A DNA stretch of 64,000 nucleotides, taken from contig NZ_SWCJ01000003.1 of the NCBI RefSeq assembly GCF_005116665.1, forward strand, positions 124,001 through 188,000. The letters are read 5' to 3'. Below are positions 20,226 to 29,831 of the stretch, one piece after another (the stretch's first letter is position 1; each line of letters starts with the position of its first letter). Position numbers and translations under genes: made by a program. The stretch comes from Ferrimonas aestuarii (lineage in GTDB: Bacteria; Pseudomonadota; Gammaproteobacteria; Enterobacterales; Shewanellaceae). The notes under the pieces are model-generated. The model saw nothing but the letters and a program-made list of their open reading frames with translations. It was not told where the DNA came from and made no database searches.

Positions 20226-20537
20226 ATGTCTGACAACACCAATTTCAATCCCGACAAATTGAAGCCTCTGATTGGCGAAACCTTTACCGCTACCGATGCC
20301 GAAGGCGGCCAAGTTCAAGTACGACTACATGAGGTTGAAGAGGATGTCATCAAAGGCTTTGATGGCGAATCCTTCATTGTTGACTTTCAAAGCGAGGCCA
20401 ATGCCATTGCTCTCGAAGGCAGCTACCAGGTAGAGCATCCCGAAGTGGGGCAGATCGAGCTGCTGCTATCCCCCAGTGGTGAAACTCGCTGTGAAGCCGT
20501 TGTATCTCGACTAAAGCGCAATCCAGAAAACAACTAA
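20226..20537 (+). CDS. DUF6916-like small protein
   Basis: A 103-aa acidic protein without a signal peptide. The pattern LIGETFTATDAEGGQVQVRL followed by GSYQVEHPEVGQIELLLSPS resembles the DUF6916 family, small beta-rich proteins often encoded next to tail-collar proteins. A strong AAGGAAGGAA leader precedes the ATG, and nearly the same leader precedes the first tail-collar gene 40 bp downstream. It may be a chaperone or structural partner of the collar proteins. Function unknown. Confidence 0.7.
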   Translation: MSDNTNFNPDKLKPLIGETFTATDAEGGQVQVRLHEVEEDVIKGFDGESFIVDFQSEANAIALEGSYQVEHPEVGQIELLLSPSGETRCEAVVSRLKRNPENN

Positions 20538-20576
20538 TCAACTGAACTCCGGTTTAATTCAAGGAAGGAATAAACT

Positions 20577-21185
20577 ATGGACCCATTTCTCGCACAAATC
20601 GTGATGTTCGGGGGCAATTTCGCCCCGCGAGGCTGGTCATTTTGTGACGGCCAGCTATTGTCCATCGCCTCCAATACTGCCCTGTTTTCTCTGTTGGGCA
20701 CCACCTACGGCGGCGACGGTCGCACCACTTTCGCCCTTCCAGATCTGAGAGGTCGAGTGGCCATTCATTCCGGAAACCGCAGTGCAGGCCCCGGATTAAC
20801 GCCTCGACCTTTGGGTCAGCGAAGCGGGCAGGAATCGGTGACGTTAAATCAACTGCAAATACCCAGTCATACCCACTTCACCTCGGCCAGCAGCACGGCT
20901 CAGTCGACTCTGATGCTATCATCAGAAGCATCCTCTTCAGCTGCGCCCGTTGCCTCAGGTTCGCTCGGTAAAGTGAGTGCGCCCCCAAAATCGTCCAACA
21001 ACGCCCAAATATACAACGGTGAGCAACCGTATGTCGCCCAGCACATTGACAGTGTTCAGACCGCGGTGGGTACCACTGTTACTGTCCAGCCAACTGGAGG
21101 CTCACAAGCCCACAACAATATGCAACCGTTTAACACGGTAAATTACATCATCGCGATGGTTGGTACGTTTCCCAGCCGCAGCTAA
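20577..21185 (+). CDS. Phage tail collar domain protein 1 (MdpB-like, 202 aa)
   Basis: The N-terminal part (FGGNFAPRGWSFCDGQLLSI, then LLGTTYGGDGRTTFALPDLR) is the phage tail collar domain, as in the microcystin-dependent protein family (MdpB). The C-terminal part is Ser/Ala/Thr-rich and low in complexity, ending NNMQPFNTVNYIIAMVGTFP, which is typical of the family. No signal peptide. No head, tape-measure, lysis or integrase gene is nearby, so this is a free-standing bacterial gene rather than a prophage remnant. It is followed by a diverged tandem copy. These proteins are thought to form trimeric fibre-like structures; their role here is unknown. Confidence 0.9.
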   Translation: MDPFLAQIVMFGGNFAPRGWSFCDGQLLSIASNTALFSLLGTTYGGDGRTTFALPDLRGRVAIHSGNRSAGPGLTPRPLGQRSGQESVTLNQLQIPSHTHFTSASSTAQSTLMLSSEASSSAAPVASGSLGKVSAPPKSSNNAQIYNGEQPYVAQHIDSVQTAVGTTVTVQPTGGSQAHNNMQPFNTVNYIIAMVGTFPSRS

Positions 21186-21242
21186 AGTCGGCCACACGGT
21201 TTACACCCGTTGTGACGCAAACAGTTCAAGGATGAAAAAACT

Positions 21243-21845
21243 ATGGATCCCTTTATTGCACAAATCATTATGTTTGGCGGTAATTTCGCGCCTAGAGGCT
21301 GGGCTTTCTGCAACGGTCAATTGATGGCAATCAGCTCCAATAACGCGCTATTTTCTTTGATCGGTACCACCTATGGCGGCGACGGCCGTTCCACGTTCGC
21401 CTTACCGGATCTCCGTGGTCGTGCGCCAATTCATGCTGGCACTGGCCCTGGCTTGACCACCCGCCCCTTAGGCTATCGTTCAGGAACAGAAACCGTAACC
21501 CTAACCCCAAATCAGATGCCTCAGCATACGCATTTGGCCTCTGCTACCAACCAAGCGGTATCCCAGTTAAAGCTGTCGCCAGAAACGGGAACCTCACAAA
21601 GCCCCATTGCAAATGGCTCAATTGGTGCCGTAGGTGCCCCGCCCAAAAGCAGCAACAGCGCACTGATTTTTAACGATGATGATGAGCCGAGTGTCATCCA
21701 AAATGGAATGAGCGTTCAAACCAATGTCAATACTCAGGTTACCCTGTTTAACAGCGGCGGCTCTCAGTGGCACAACAATATGCAGCCTTACCTAGCGGTG
21801 AATTACATCATTGCATTGTACGGCACCTACCCTAGCCGAAGCTAA
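21243..21845 (+). CDS. Phage tail collar domain protein 2 (MdpB-like, 200 aa)
   Basis: Paralogue of the preceding gene with the same architecture: FGGNFAPRGWAFCNGQLMAI, LIGTTYGGDGRSTFALPDLR and a C-terminus NNMQPYLAVNYIIALYGTYP. The two ends are nearly identical between copies. The central Ser/Thr/Gln-rich segment has diverged and carries an acidic FNDDDEPSV insertion where copy 1 has YNGEQPYV. The middle is therefore the probable variable, partner-facing part. The leader TCAAGGATGAAAAAACT resembles those of the two upstream genes and of the giant protein gene downstream. Confidence 0.9.
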   Translation: MDPFIAQIIMFGGNFAPRGWAFCNGQLMAISSNNALFSLIGTTYGGDGRSTFALPDLRGRAPIHAGTGPGLTTRPLGYRSGTETVTLTPNQMPQHTHLASATNQAVSQLKLSPETGTSQSPIANGSIGAVGAPPKSSNSALIFNDDDEPSVIQNGMSVQTNVNTQVTLFNSGGSQWHNNMQPYLAVNYIIALYGTYPSRS

Positions 21846-21893
21846 AGCTCGCTCTAGGAAAAAATTCAACTAAACGAAGTAGATAGGTCAAGG

Positions 21894-24800
21894 ATGATGG
21901 ACACTCGTTATACATTAGCTGCGCTGTTAGGCGCAGGGATATCGCTATTTAGCCAGCCAAGCATTGCCGCGCCAGTTTCCCCTGACGCTAACCGGCAGAT
22001 AACAGAGCTGGTCATCGTTGATGGCAGTTTGCCACAACAGCAGCTGTTCCTTGACGCTATCTCTGACAACAACACCATTAAGCTTCACCGGCTTCCTAGC
22101 ACAGAAAATGCCATTGAATCGCTTGAGCAGATCTTATCTGAATATAGGCAGTTGCACGCACTGCACATTGTTTCCCACGGCGACTCCGGTCAACTGCAGT
22201 TGGGTAACACCATCATCGATACCGCGTCATTAACAGCCAACCCACAACTACTACAAAGTATAAAGCGCAGCATCGTGCCTGATGGCGACCTACTTCTTTA
22301 CGGCTGTAACGTAGCGGCGGGTCAACAGGGAAAGGCATTTATTGAGTTTGTCGCCGAGCAAGCCAATATCGATGTTGCCGCCTCAACCAACCTAACCGGA
22401 AACGCGTTATTGGGAGGGGATTGGACGTTGGAGCGGCACTCGGGTCAGGTAGAGCACTTAGTGCGATTCTCGAGCAACTCAATGAACGCCTACTCAAGTG
22501 TTTTAGGCACCGAAGACCTGAATAATTTTACGGGTGTAAATACAAACACGCTAACCAGCCCCAGTGGCGACTTTACCGTCACTGGCTATGTAGATGGGGT
22601 CCAGCATAACGACTTGGATATTTATGGCGGCAATGCCTACATCAATGACACAACGACCGTCAATAAAGAGGGCTATTTTAAAATTGAAGCTAACCCAGGC
22701 GGAAGTTACCCCAGCTTCTCTCTGACAGACGTTTGGTTTCAAGTCTATCAAAACAGACCCATGAACAATGTTCGGGTTAGAGGGATCGATTCCGACGGCA
22801 ATATCATCGAAACCGTCCCGACATCCACGCCAACAGACGACGGTGGGCAAGACACATTTCGATTTGACGAGGCCGGAGAACTCAGTGGTGCCGACTGGAG
22901 GGATCTGGTTAGCTTTGAGGTCTACTTCACACCTTATGAGTCCAATCCTGGCGGCGGTGTCGATGACAACATTGCAACCATGGAGTTTAAATCATTCACC
23001 GTCGATACTGCAGCGCCTTCAGACGTCACTGCACCAACCATCAGTGGTGTCACCATCCCAGATTCAGCCCACAAAGTGGGCGATATCGTTACCGCCACCA
23101 TCAGTGTGACTAGCGACGGCGACAACTACGCCAGCGGTGGCAGCATCTCAGGCACCGTTAATGGCTATACGCTCGGCAGCCTGAGCAAAACCAACGACAC
23201 CACCTATACCGCCACCTTTACCGTTACTGATGGTGGCACCAATGTTGCAGCCGCCAGCAATGTGCCGGTTAACTTCACTCTCACTGACAGCAGCGGTAAC
23301 ACCAGCAGTGCCTTCACTACGGCCATCACCCAAGCCAGTGATGCCATCTACGCCAATCTGCCCGAGGTCAACCTAACCACCAGCAGCAATTCAATGTCTG
23401 AAGACGGCGGCAGTGCGACTCTGACGGCAGCATTAAGCAGCAGAAGCCTCAATAGCCAGTGGCCAGAGAATATTACCGTCAATCTGGCCTATACCGGTAC
23501 CGCGACCGCCAGCACCGATTACACCAAATCTGACAGCATCACCATCACCGCAGGTAGCAGCAGCAACACAGCCACCGTCACCAGTAGCGCCGATGATCTC
23601 TATGATGCCGCGAGCGATGAAACCATCATCGTGGATATCAGTCTCCCGATAGGCATCGAAGGCGCCACCAACCAACAGACCCTGACCATCACCGATGCCG
23701 AGTCGGCACCAACAGTCACTCTGTCCGGTGGCAACATCAACATTAATGAAAACGGTGGCAGTGGCGCCATTACCGCCACATTGAGCCACGCCACTTACGA
23801 AGGTGTTGTCGTTAACTTGAGCTATAGCGGTTCGGCCACTTACGGCAGTGACTACCAAAATGCCAGCTCCAGCATCACCATTGCAGCGGGCAGTCTCAGT
23901 GGAACCGCCGCGACCGGCGTTGCCAGCATTGATGATGCCTCAGCAGAAACCGATGAAACCATCATCATTGATATCGCCTCCGTCAGCGGTGGCGGCGCGA
24001 CCGAAAGCGGCGCTCAGCAGCGGACTATCACCATTTTGGATGATGAAGACAACACGCCGCCAACCATCACTGGGGTATCCATTCCCAACCTTGCCCACAA
24101 GGTTGGCGATACCGTGACGGCAACCATCACCGTAACCAGTGACAGTGATGATTACACCGGTGGCAGCGGTGCGATTTCTGGCACCATCAATGGCTATAAC
24201 CTGATTGGTTTAAGCAGAGTCGACAACACCACCTACCGCGCCACCTTTACCATTAGCGATGGCGGTATCGATACAGATGCCAGCAATGACATTGCAGTTA
24301 ACGTCACCCTTACCGACTCCAGCGGAAACACCAGCAGCGCTTACACCACGGCCATCAGCCAGGGCAGTGATGCCATCTACGCCAACCTGCCGGAGGTTGA
24401 GCTGACCACCAGCAGCAATTCAATGTCTGAAGACGGCGGCAGTGCAACACTGACGGCAACCTTAAGTGGTAGCCTCAATAGTCAGTGGCCGGTGGCCATC
24501 ACCGTGGGCCTTGCCTATACCGGCACTGCAACCGCCGATACCGACTACACAAAAGCCGACAGCATCATCGTTGCCAGTGGCGACAGCAGCAACACCGCCA
24601 CCGTCACCAGCACTCCAGATACTCTCTATGATGCGGCCATCGATGAAACCATTATCGTCGATATCTCTAGCCTCACAGTGGGCACAGAAAGCACAACCAA
24701 TCAACAAACGATTACCATCACCGATGCCGAAACGGCACCGACCGTTAGCCTATCAACCGCCAAAACCAGCATCGATGAAGATGGCGGCATCAGCGACGGC

Positions 24801-27800
24801 AGCACCAAGATTACCGCGACCCTAAGCCACGCCACTTACGAAGCAACCACCGTCAGCCTGGCCTACTCAGGCACCGCCACGTCCGGCAGTGACTACGGCA
24901 CGCCAAGCTCAAGCATTACCATTAATCCCGGCCTACTCACGGCCGATGCCAGTACCGGTCTGCTTGCTACCGACGACAGTGATGGCGAGGGCAATGAAAC
25001 CATCATCATCGACATCAGCAGCGTCAGTGGCGGCGGAACGACCGAAAACGGCGTTCAGCAGGTCACCGTCACCTTGGTGGATGATGAAGACAGCACACCA
25101 CCCACCGTCGTTTCTGCTTCTGTGTCTAATATTACCGCCGCAGGGGCGCAGCTCTCCGTCAACTTAGATGAAGATGGCTCAGTACATTACGTCGTGGTTG
25201 CCGATGGGGCTAATGCACCAACGGTCGCTCAAACCAAGGCCGGCAACAATTATTCTGGTGTCACTGTCGCAGCCAGCGGTTCCATTTCAACCTCAGCAAC
25301 TGTAGCCACCACCACCATCAACACCTTACTTGATGGCGTTAACTACGATCTTTACCTCGTTGCCGAGGACAGTGCCAATAACCTGCAACTGCTAACCAGC
25401 AAACGAGACTTCAGCACCTTAGACACACTTCCAAACATCAGCAGTATTAGTGTCTCCGGTAGCCCTGCAGCCGACGCCGCCTCGGTTGTATTTGATGTAA
25501 CGTTCGCCGATAGCGTAAGTGGTGTCAGTATGGATGACTTCGCGCTCACTACCGTTACCGGCAGTAGCTATGAAGCTCCTAGCATTAGCTCAGTCACCGG
25601 CAGTGGTGCAACCTGGAATGTGACCGTTGATACCGGAGTTACCGTGGCTGATATCCGCCTGGATCTTAATGCAGCCAGCAATATTGTTGATGAAAGCAAT
25701 AACACCCCATTGGGGTTCACTTCAGGTGAGATGCACAGTGTTAATACCAACAAGCTGCCAACCATTACCGAAGACAGCGCAGTAGGACCTTACGCCATCG
25801 ATGAAGACATCAAGACCAATATGGATCTGAGTGGGCTGCTCATCAGTGATGCCAATGACGAACCATTAACATTAACCATGAGCGTCGATCGCGGTTTGTT
25901 GTTTACCACCGATGGCAATGGCACGGTAGACGGCGTAACCATTAGCGGAGCCAACGTCAGTGGTAGCACAAGCCTTACCCTTTCAGGAACGCCAACGGCG
26001 CTAACCCAGCTGTTTGATGGTTCTCGCTTCTCATTCCAAACCGATAAGGATGACGACAATAACGCCAGCTTGGTATTTTCAGTCTCTGACTTCTTTAATG
26101 AGGACGATCAATTAACCGCCACCATCAATGTCACCGCAATTAATGACACTCCTGAGATTGAAGGCACACCAACCACATCATTAACGTCAGGAAATAGCTA
26201 TAACTTTACCCCAAGTGCCAGTGATGTTGACGGCGACACACCGCTAACCTTTAGCATTACCAATAAGCCTAGTTGGGCAAATTTTGATACCTCTAACGGT
26301 GCACTAACAGGACAACCATCCTCTGCAAATCTTGGTACCACAAACAACATCGTGATCTCAGTGTCGGATCCCGGCGGCCTAACCGCGGCACTACCAAGCT
26401 TTAACATCACCGTAAACAGCGCCAATAACGCACCGGTTATTTCAGGCTCTCCCGCGCTCACGGTTAGCGAGGACACGCTGTATCAATTTGTGCCTGAAGT
26501 TATCGATGCCGACGCTACTGACAGCCACCGTTTCAATATTAGTAACCTACCGAGCTGGGCAAGCTTTGATAGTGCCACTGGTACCCTATCCGGCACCCCA
26601 ACTAATGATGATGTGGGCATGACTGCAGGCATCGTTATCTCAGTCAGCGACTCCCAAGGTGCCAGCGATAGCCTTGCGCCATTTGACCTTGAAGTGCTCA
26701 ACGTCAACGATGCGCCCACCATCACGGGTTCACCACTGCTGAGTATTCTTGTTGATGAAGCGTACTCCTTCACCCCTACAGCGACGGACATTGATGCCAA
26801 TGACACACTGAGCTTTAGCATCTCGAATCAACCGAGCTGGGCGCAGTTTGATCCCAACAGCGGCACGTTGTCAGGCACACCAAGCAAAGAGGATGTCGGC
26901 TCCAGCCAAACCATCGTCATTACGGTTACCGATAGTGCCAATGCCAGCGCCAGCTTGCTCGGGTTTATCATCGAAGTAACCAGTGATAACAACGCCCCTA
27001 TCGCCAATGATGATCTCTTGACTGTTGAGTTCAATGACGAAGGTCTCTACGCCTTGGATGTGCTGGCGAACGACAGCGACCCCGATGGCGACACCTTAAC
27101 CATTGAGTCAGCAACCACTAATCTAGGAAGCGTTACGCTCAGCAACGATCAGCTGCTTTATCAAGCGGAAGATGAGTACACTGGTAACGTTGAGCTGAGT
27201 TATGTCATCAGTGATGGCAATAACGGCAGCGCCAGTGCGCAAGTCATGCTTACTATTGAACGAGATACAACCAATGCACCAATCATAGAGGTTCCTGAGG
27301 ATGTTTCCGTTGATGCTACTGCGTTGTTTACGCGAGTTGAGCTGGGTACCGCAACAGCGGTGGATCGCAACAACAATCCGCTCCCAGTAACTCAGAAAGA
27401 ACCCACAAGTCGGTTTGCCCCAGGTGCTCACACCGTTTATTGGCAAGCGGTCGATGGCGATGGAAACGAAGCGGTTGAAGAGCAACGCGTCATGGTTGCA
27501 CCTTTGATCTCCCTCAGCAAAGACCAAACGGTATTTGAAGGCAATGAAGTGCAAATTGAGGTTGTCCTCAATGGAATGGCACCACAATACCCAGTTAACG
27601 TTCCCTACTCCATCAGCGGCAGCGCCGACGACAGTGACCATGATGCCATTGACGGCGAGTTAGTCATTCAACAAGGAGAACGTGGTTACATCAAGTTCAA
27701 TACCCTTGCTGATAGCATCAATGAGATCGATGAAACCGTCGTGCTAACTCTCTCTGATTCGATTAACCGCGGAGCTAAATACGCCACTACAGTCACCATC

Positions 27801-29123
27801 TCGGAAGCCAATATTGCTCCTGATTTTGATTACCGAGTCGAGCAATCCGGTGAAGAGCGGCACACTCTGAGCCAGCAAGACGGTGACGTTATCGTTTCGA
27901 TGACTGCCTATGACGCCAACCCAAGTGATTCGGTCACGGTCACTTGGCAGCATGATCAGCTCGTCGATCTCGATAGTGATGAGCAAGTGTTCCGTTTCGA
28001 CCCAAGTGAAATGGATGCAAAAACCTATGAGCTCGTCGCCACGGTAACCGACAATGGTTCACCAGCAATGTCGGTGACCAAGAGCATTCTATTCACCATT
28101 AAGGCCAACTTAGCAGAGCTAGCCGACGACCAAGACAGCGATGGCGACCTGATACCTGACAGCACTGAGGGCTATGCCGACGACGATGGCGATGGCATCC
28201 CTAACTATCAGGACAGCGCCAATATTGTTGGCTGTAACGTGGTACAGGAAACCCTCGCAGATCAAAACCAGTTCTTGGTTGAAGGCGAGCCGGGCACCTG
28301 CCTGCGCAAAGGGGTTATCTCCGCCGATAGCCAACAGGGGGGCTTGCAGCTGCAGCTAGAGGAAATCACAACAGTCGATAACGAAGCCGAGATTGTCGGT
28401 GGCATCTTTGACTTCGTGGCCTACCAACTGCCAAAAGCTGGGCAGATTTACAACGTGGTGATTCCACAGCGTACGCCAATCCCAACAGGCGCTCTCTATC
28501 GTAAATTCATCAACGGCGAATGGTCTGACTTTGTGGTCGATGCCAACAACCAACTGCTAAGTACTCAAGGGGAGGAAGGCTACTGCCCACCTCCAGGTGA
28601 TGACGTTTGGCAGGTTGGGCTGCAGGAAAACGCTTGGTGTGTGCAGTTGAGCATTCAAGACGGTGGCCCTAACGATGACGATGGTCTGGCTAACGGCACC
28701 ATTGTTGATCCAGGCGGTGTTGCCGTGCCACTTAACACCAATACCGCTCCCGTCGCCGTCGATGACCTGATGAGCATCGATACCAATGAGTCCATTACCA
28801 TCATGGTGCTGGACAACGACATCGACGCCGATGGCGACGCCCTGACCATCACATCGGCTCAAGCGGAAATAGGCACAGCCAATGTTACTGACCAAATCAG
28901 TATTCACTATACGCCGCAGCCTGATTACATCGGAAAAGACACCGTTACCTACACGGTGACCGACGGAAATGGCGGCACCGCCAGCGCCAAAATTTACATT
29001 GAAATAAACGCCGTGGAAGATGAAATCATCTCCAACAAATCGACCGGTTCAGGCTCACTGTCTTGGCTGTTCTTGGGGCTTCTTCTTCTTAGCGTCTACC
29101 GTCAAAGGAATGCAACATGCTAA
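21894..29123 (+). CDS. Giant surface protein: DUF4347, Calx-beta and cadherin-like domains, GlyGly-CTERM-like tail (2409 aa)
   Basis: Signal peptide at 1-26 (LAALLGAGISLFSQPSIAAP). A DUF4347 domain follows (about 38-190; LHIVSHGDSGQL, LLLYGCNVAAG). After a beta region (205-375) comes a duplicated block of one Ig-like and two Calx-beta domains (about 379-720 and 721-1060). Next are FN3-like and cadherin-like domains to 1425, three He_PIG-type Ig domains (PSWANFD, PSWASFD, PSWAQFD; 1420-1700), a tandem-95/cadherin domain, an HYR-like domain, another Calx-beta, calcium-binding TSP3-like repeats (DQDSDGDLIPD, DDDGDGIPNY; near 2080-2115) and a last cadherin-like domain. The C-terminus (GSGSLSWLFLGLLLLSVYRQ) resembles GlyGly-CTERM signals cut by rhombosortase and linked to type II secretion. 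A Ca2+-stabilised adhesin is inferred. Two ATGs (21894, 21897) follow a close AAGG. Confidence 0.88.
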   Translation: MMDTRYTLAALLGAGISLFSQPSIAAPVSPDANRQITELVIVDGSLPQQQLFLDAISDNNTIKLHRLPSTENAIESLEQILSEYRQLHALHIVSHGDSGQLQLGNTIIDTASLTANPQLLQSIKRSIVPDGDLLLYGCNVAAGQQGKAFIEFVAEQANIDVAASTNLTGNALLGGDWTLERHSGQVEHLVRFSSNSMNAYSSVLGTEDLNNFTGVNTNTLTSPSGDFTVTGYVDGVQHNDLDIYGGNAYINDTTTVNKEGYFKIEANPGGSYPSFSLTDVWFQVYQNRPMNNVRVRGIDSDGNIIETVPTSTPTDDGGQDTFRFDEAGELSGADWRDLVSFEVYFTPYESNPGGGVDDNIATMEFKSFTVDTAAPSDVTAPTISGVTIPDSAHKVGDIVTATISVTSDGDNYASGGSISGTVNGYTLGSLSKTNDTTYTATFTVTDGGTNVAAASNVPVNFTLTDSSGNTSSAFTTAITQASDAIYANLPEVNLTTSSNSMSEDGGSATLTAALSSRSLNSQWPENITVNLAYTGTATASTDYTKSDSITITAGSSSNTATVTSSADDLYDAASDETIIVDISLPIGIEGATNQQTLTITDAESAPTVTLSGGNININENGGSGAITATLSHATYEGVVVNLSYSGSATYGSDYQNASSSITIAAGSLSGTAATGVASIDDASAETDETIIIDIASVSGGGATESGAQQRTITILDDEDNTPPTITGVSIPNLAHKVGDTVTATITVTSDSDDYTGGSGAISGTINGYNLIGLSRVDNTTYRATFTISDGGIDTDASNDIAVNVTLTDSSGNTSSAYTTAISQGSDAIYANLPEVELTTSSNSMSEDGGSATLTATLSGSLNSQWPVAITVGLAYTGTATADTDYTKADSIIVASGDSSNTATVTSTPDTLYDAAIDETIIVDISSLTVGTESTTNQQTITITDAETAPTVSLSTAKTSIDEDGGISDGSTKITATLSHATYEATTVSLAYSGTATSGSDYGTPSSSITINPGLLTADASTGLLATDDSDGEGNETIIIDISSVSGGGTTENGVQQVTVTLVDDEDSTPPTVVSASVSNITAAGAQLSVNLDEDGSVHYVVVADGANAPTVAQTKAGNNYSGVTVAASGSISTSATVATTTINTLLDGVNYDLYLVAEDSANNLQLLTSKRDFSTLDTLPNISSISVSGSPAADAASVVFDVTFADSVSGVSMDDFALTTVTGSSYEAPSISSVTGSGATWNVTVDTGVTVADIRLDLNAASNIVDESNNTPLGFTSGEMHSVNTNKLPTITEDSAVGPYAIDEDIKTNMDLSGLLISDANDEPLTLTMSVDRGLLFTTDGNGTVDGVTISGANVSGSTSLTLSGTPTALTQLFDGSRFSFQTDKDDDNNASLVFSVSDFFNEDDQLTATINVTAINDTPEIEGTPTTSLTSGNSYNFTPSASDVDGDTPLTFSITNKPSWANFDTSNGALTGQPSSANLGTTNNIVISVSDPGGLTAALPSFNITVNSANNAPVISGSPALTVSEDTLYQFVPEVIDADATDSHRFNISNLPSWASFDSATGTLSGTPTNDDVGMTAGIVISVSDSQGASDSLAPFDLEVLNVNDAPTITGSPLLSILVDEAYSFTPTATDIDANDTLSFSISNQPSWAQFDPNSGTLSGTPSKEDVGSSQTIVITVTDSANASASLLGFIIEVTSDNNAPIANDDLLTVEFNDEGLYALDVLANDSDPDGDTLTIESATTNLGSVTLSNDQLLYQAEDEYTGNVELSYVISDGNNGSASAQVMLTIERDTTNAPIIEVPEDVSVDATALFTRVELGTATAVDRNNNPLPVTQKEPTSRFAPGAHTVYWQAVDGDGNEAVEEQRVMVAPLISLSKDQTVFEGNEVQIEVVLNGMAPQYPVNVPYSISGSADDSDHDAIDGELVIQQGERGYIKFNTLADSINEIDETVVLTLSDSINRGAKYATTVTISEANIAPDFDYRVEQSGEERHTLSQQDGDVIVSMTAYDANPSDSVTVTWQHDQLVDLDSDEQVFRFDPSEMDAKTYELVATVTDNGSPAMSVTKSILFTIKANLAELADDQDSDGDLIPDSTEGYADDDGDGIPNYQDSANIVGCNVVQETLADQNQFLVEGEPGTCLRKGVISADSQQGGLQLQLEEITTVDNEAEIVGGIFDFVAYQLPKAGQIYNVVIPQRTPIPTGALYRKFINGEWSDFVVDANNQLLSTQGEEGYCPPPGDDVWQVGLQENAWCVQLSIQDGGPNDDDGLANGTIVDPGGVAVPLNTNTAPVAVDDLMSIDTNESITIMVLDNDIDADGDALTITSAQAEIGTANVTDQISIHYTPQPDYIGKDTVTYTVTDGNGGTASAKIYIEINAVEDEIISNKSTGSGSLSWLFLGLLLLSVYRQRNATC
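23028..25098 (+). repeat. Approximately 1-kb tandem duplication inside the giant adhesin gene
   Basis: The segment from about 23028 to 24051 (one Ig-like plus two Calx-beta domains) is repeated at about 24052-25098. The copies share long near-identical stretches, for example the nucleotides coding NLPEV(N/E)LTTSSNSMSEDGG near 23355 and 24388. The second copy has small deletions. Such repeats promote copy-number change by recombination. Confidence 0.8.
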
Positions 29124-29758
29124 CTGTTATCGCCGCTGCGGCGACTTTAATGGCGCCAGCGCCGCAGCTGGCCCTTTTCGAAGGGCAGCAACCAGCGCCT
29201 TCAAATGCCGGCACTCATTCCAGCCATCCTCGCTGGAGAGCAGCAATCCACGTTGGTCACAGCAAGCAACAGGGAAGCTCAAACCTCTCTGGCGTTGACC
29301 CTAGCAATGTGCTTGGGGTAGATGATGAAAGTGGCAGCTGGGGGGTAACCCTGAACTACTTCTTCAGCCCTGATTGGGCGCTAGAACTGGGATACGTGGA
29401 TCTTGGTGAGGGCTCCGCAACCCTTAAGGGCAGCACAGAGAATTACCACCAGGCGGTATCCCAAGCAACGCCAGTGCTTGGGGAAGGGGTCACCTTCGGA
29501 ATTCAATATAGACTGTGGCACACCAAGGCCATTAGCCTAGAACTTGACGGTGGCGCTATCGCTTGGCAAAGCGATCTGAGCAGCCACTTTAATGGCGTCA
29601 CCATCAAGCATGAGGACGATGGTGTTGATCCCTACGCCAGCATCGCCGCCCATTACCAGCTTGGTGATGGATTTGCTGCCCACATTGGTTATGCTCGTTA
29701 TTTCCTCAAGCCCAATGACGTCGACAACTTCCGCATCGGGTTTAGTCTGGCGTTTTAG
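29117..29758 (+). CDS. Outer-membrane beta-barrel protein (OmpA/OmpW-like small barrel)
   Basis: A 213-aa protein with alternating amphipathic strands (WGVTLNYFFSPDWALELGYV, VTFGIQYRLWH, ASIAAHYQLGDGFAAHIGYA) and a C-terminal Phe (RIGFSLAF), the signature recognised by the BAM complex. The N-terminus (MLTVIAAAATLMAPAPQLAL) acts as a signal peptide. Its ATG overlaps the stop of the giant protein gene (ATGCTAA, 7-bp overlap) and has AAGGA at good spacing, so the two are translationally coupled. Coupling suggests the barrel helps display or secrete the giant protein, or forms a surface complex with it (inference). It resembles eight-stranded OmpW/OmpA-type barrels; substrate unknown. Confidence 0.8.
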   Translation: MLTVIAAAATLMAPAPQLALFEGQQPAPSNAGTHSSHPRWRAAIHVGHSKQQGSSNLSGVDPSNVLGVDDESGSWGVTLNYFFSPDWALELGYVDLGEGSATLKGSTENYHQAVSQATPVLGEGVTFGIQYRLWHTKAISLELDGGAIAWQSDLSSHFNGVTIKHEDDGVDPYASIAAHYQLGDGFAAHIGYARYFLKPNDVDNFRIGFSLAF

Positions 29759-29794
29759 TCGCATTTAAGGTCCAGCGACATAAACAGAGCACAA

Positions 29795-29818
29795 AAAAAG
29801 GCGCCTCGGCGCCTTTTT
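29795..29818. terminator. Bidirectional rho-independent terminator
   Basis: Stem GGCGC-CTCG-GCGCC at 29800-29813 with a preceding A-run and following T5. It ends the plus-strand adhesin transcript and the convergent minus-strand ridA transcript. Confidence 0.9.
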
Positions 29819-29831
29819 CTATCAATTAGGG

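Noticed and set aside
20577..21845. Prophage or tail-module remnant
   Set aside because: Only collar-domain proteins are present. There are no capsid, portal, tape-measure, lysis, integrase or attachment-site features nearby, and MdpB-like genes are common free-standing bacterial genes.
23028..25098. CRISPR-like or minisatellite array
   Set aside because: The periodicity is protein-domain based (Ig plus Calx-beta units of about 1 kb in frame), not short repeats with spacers.
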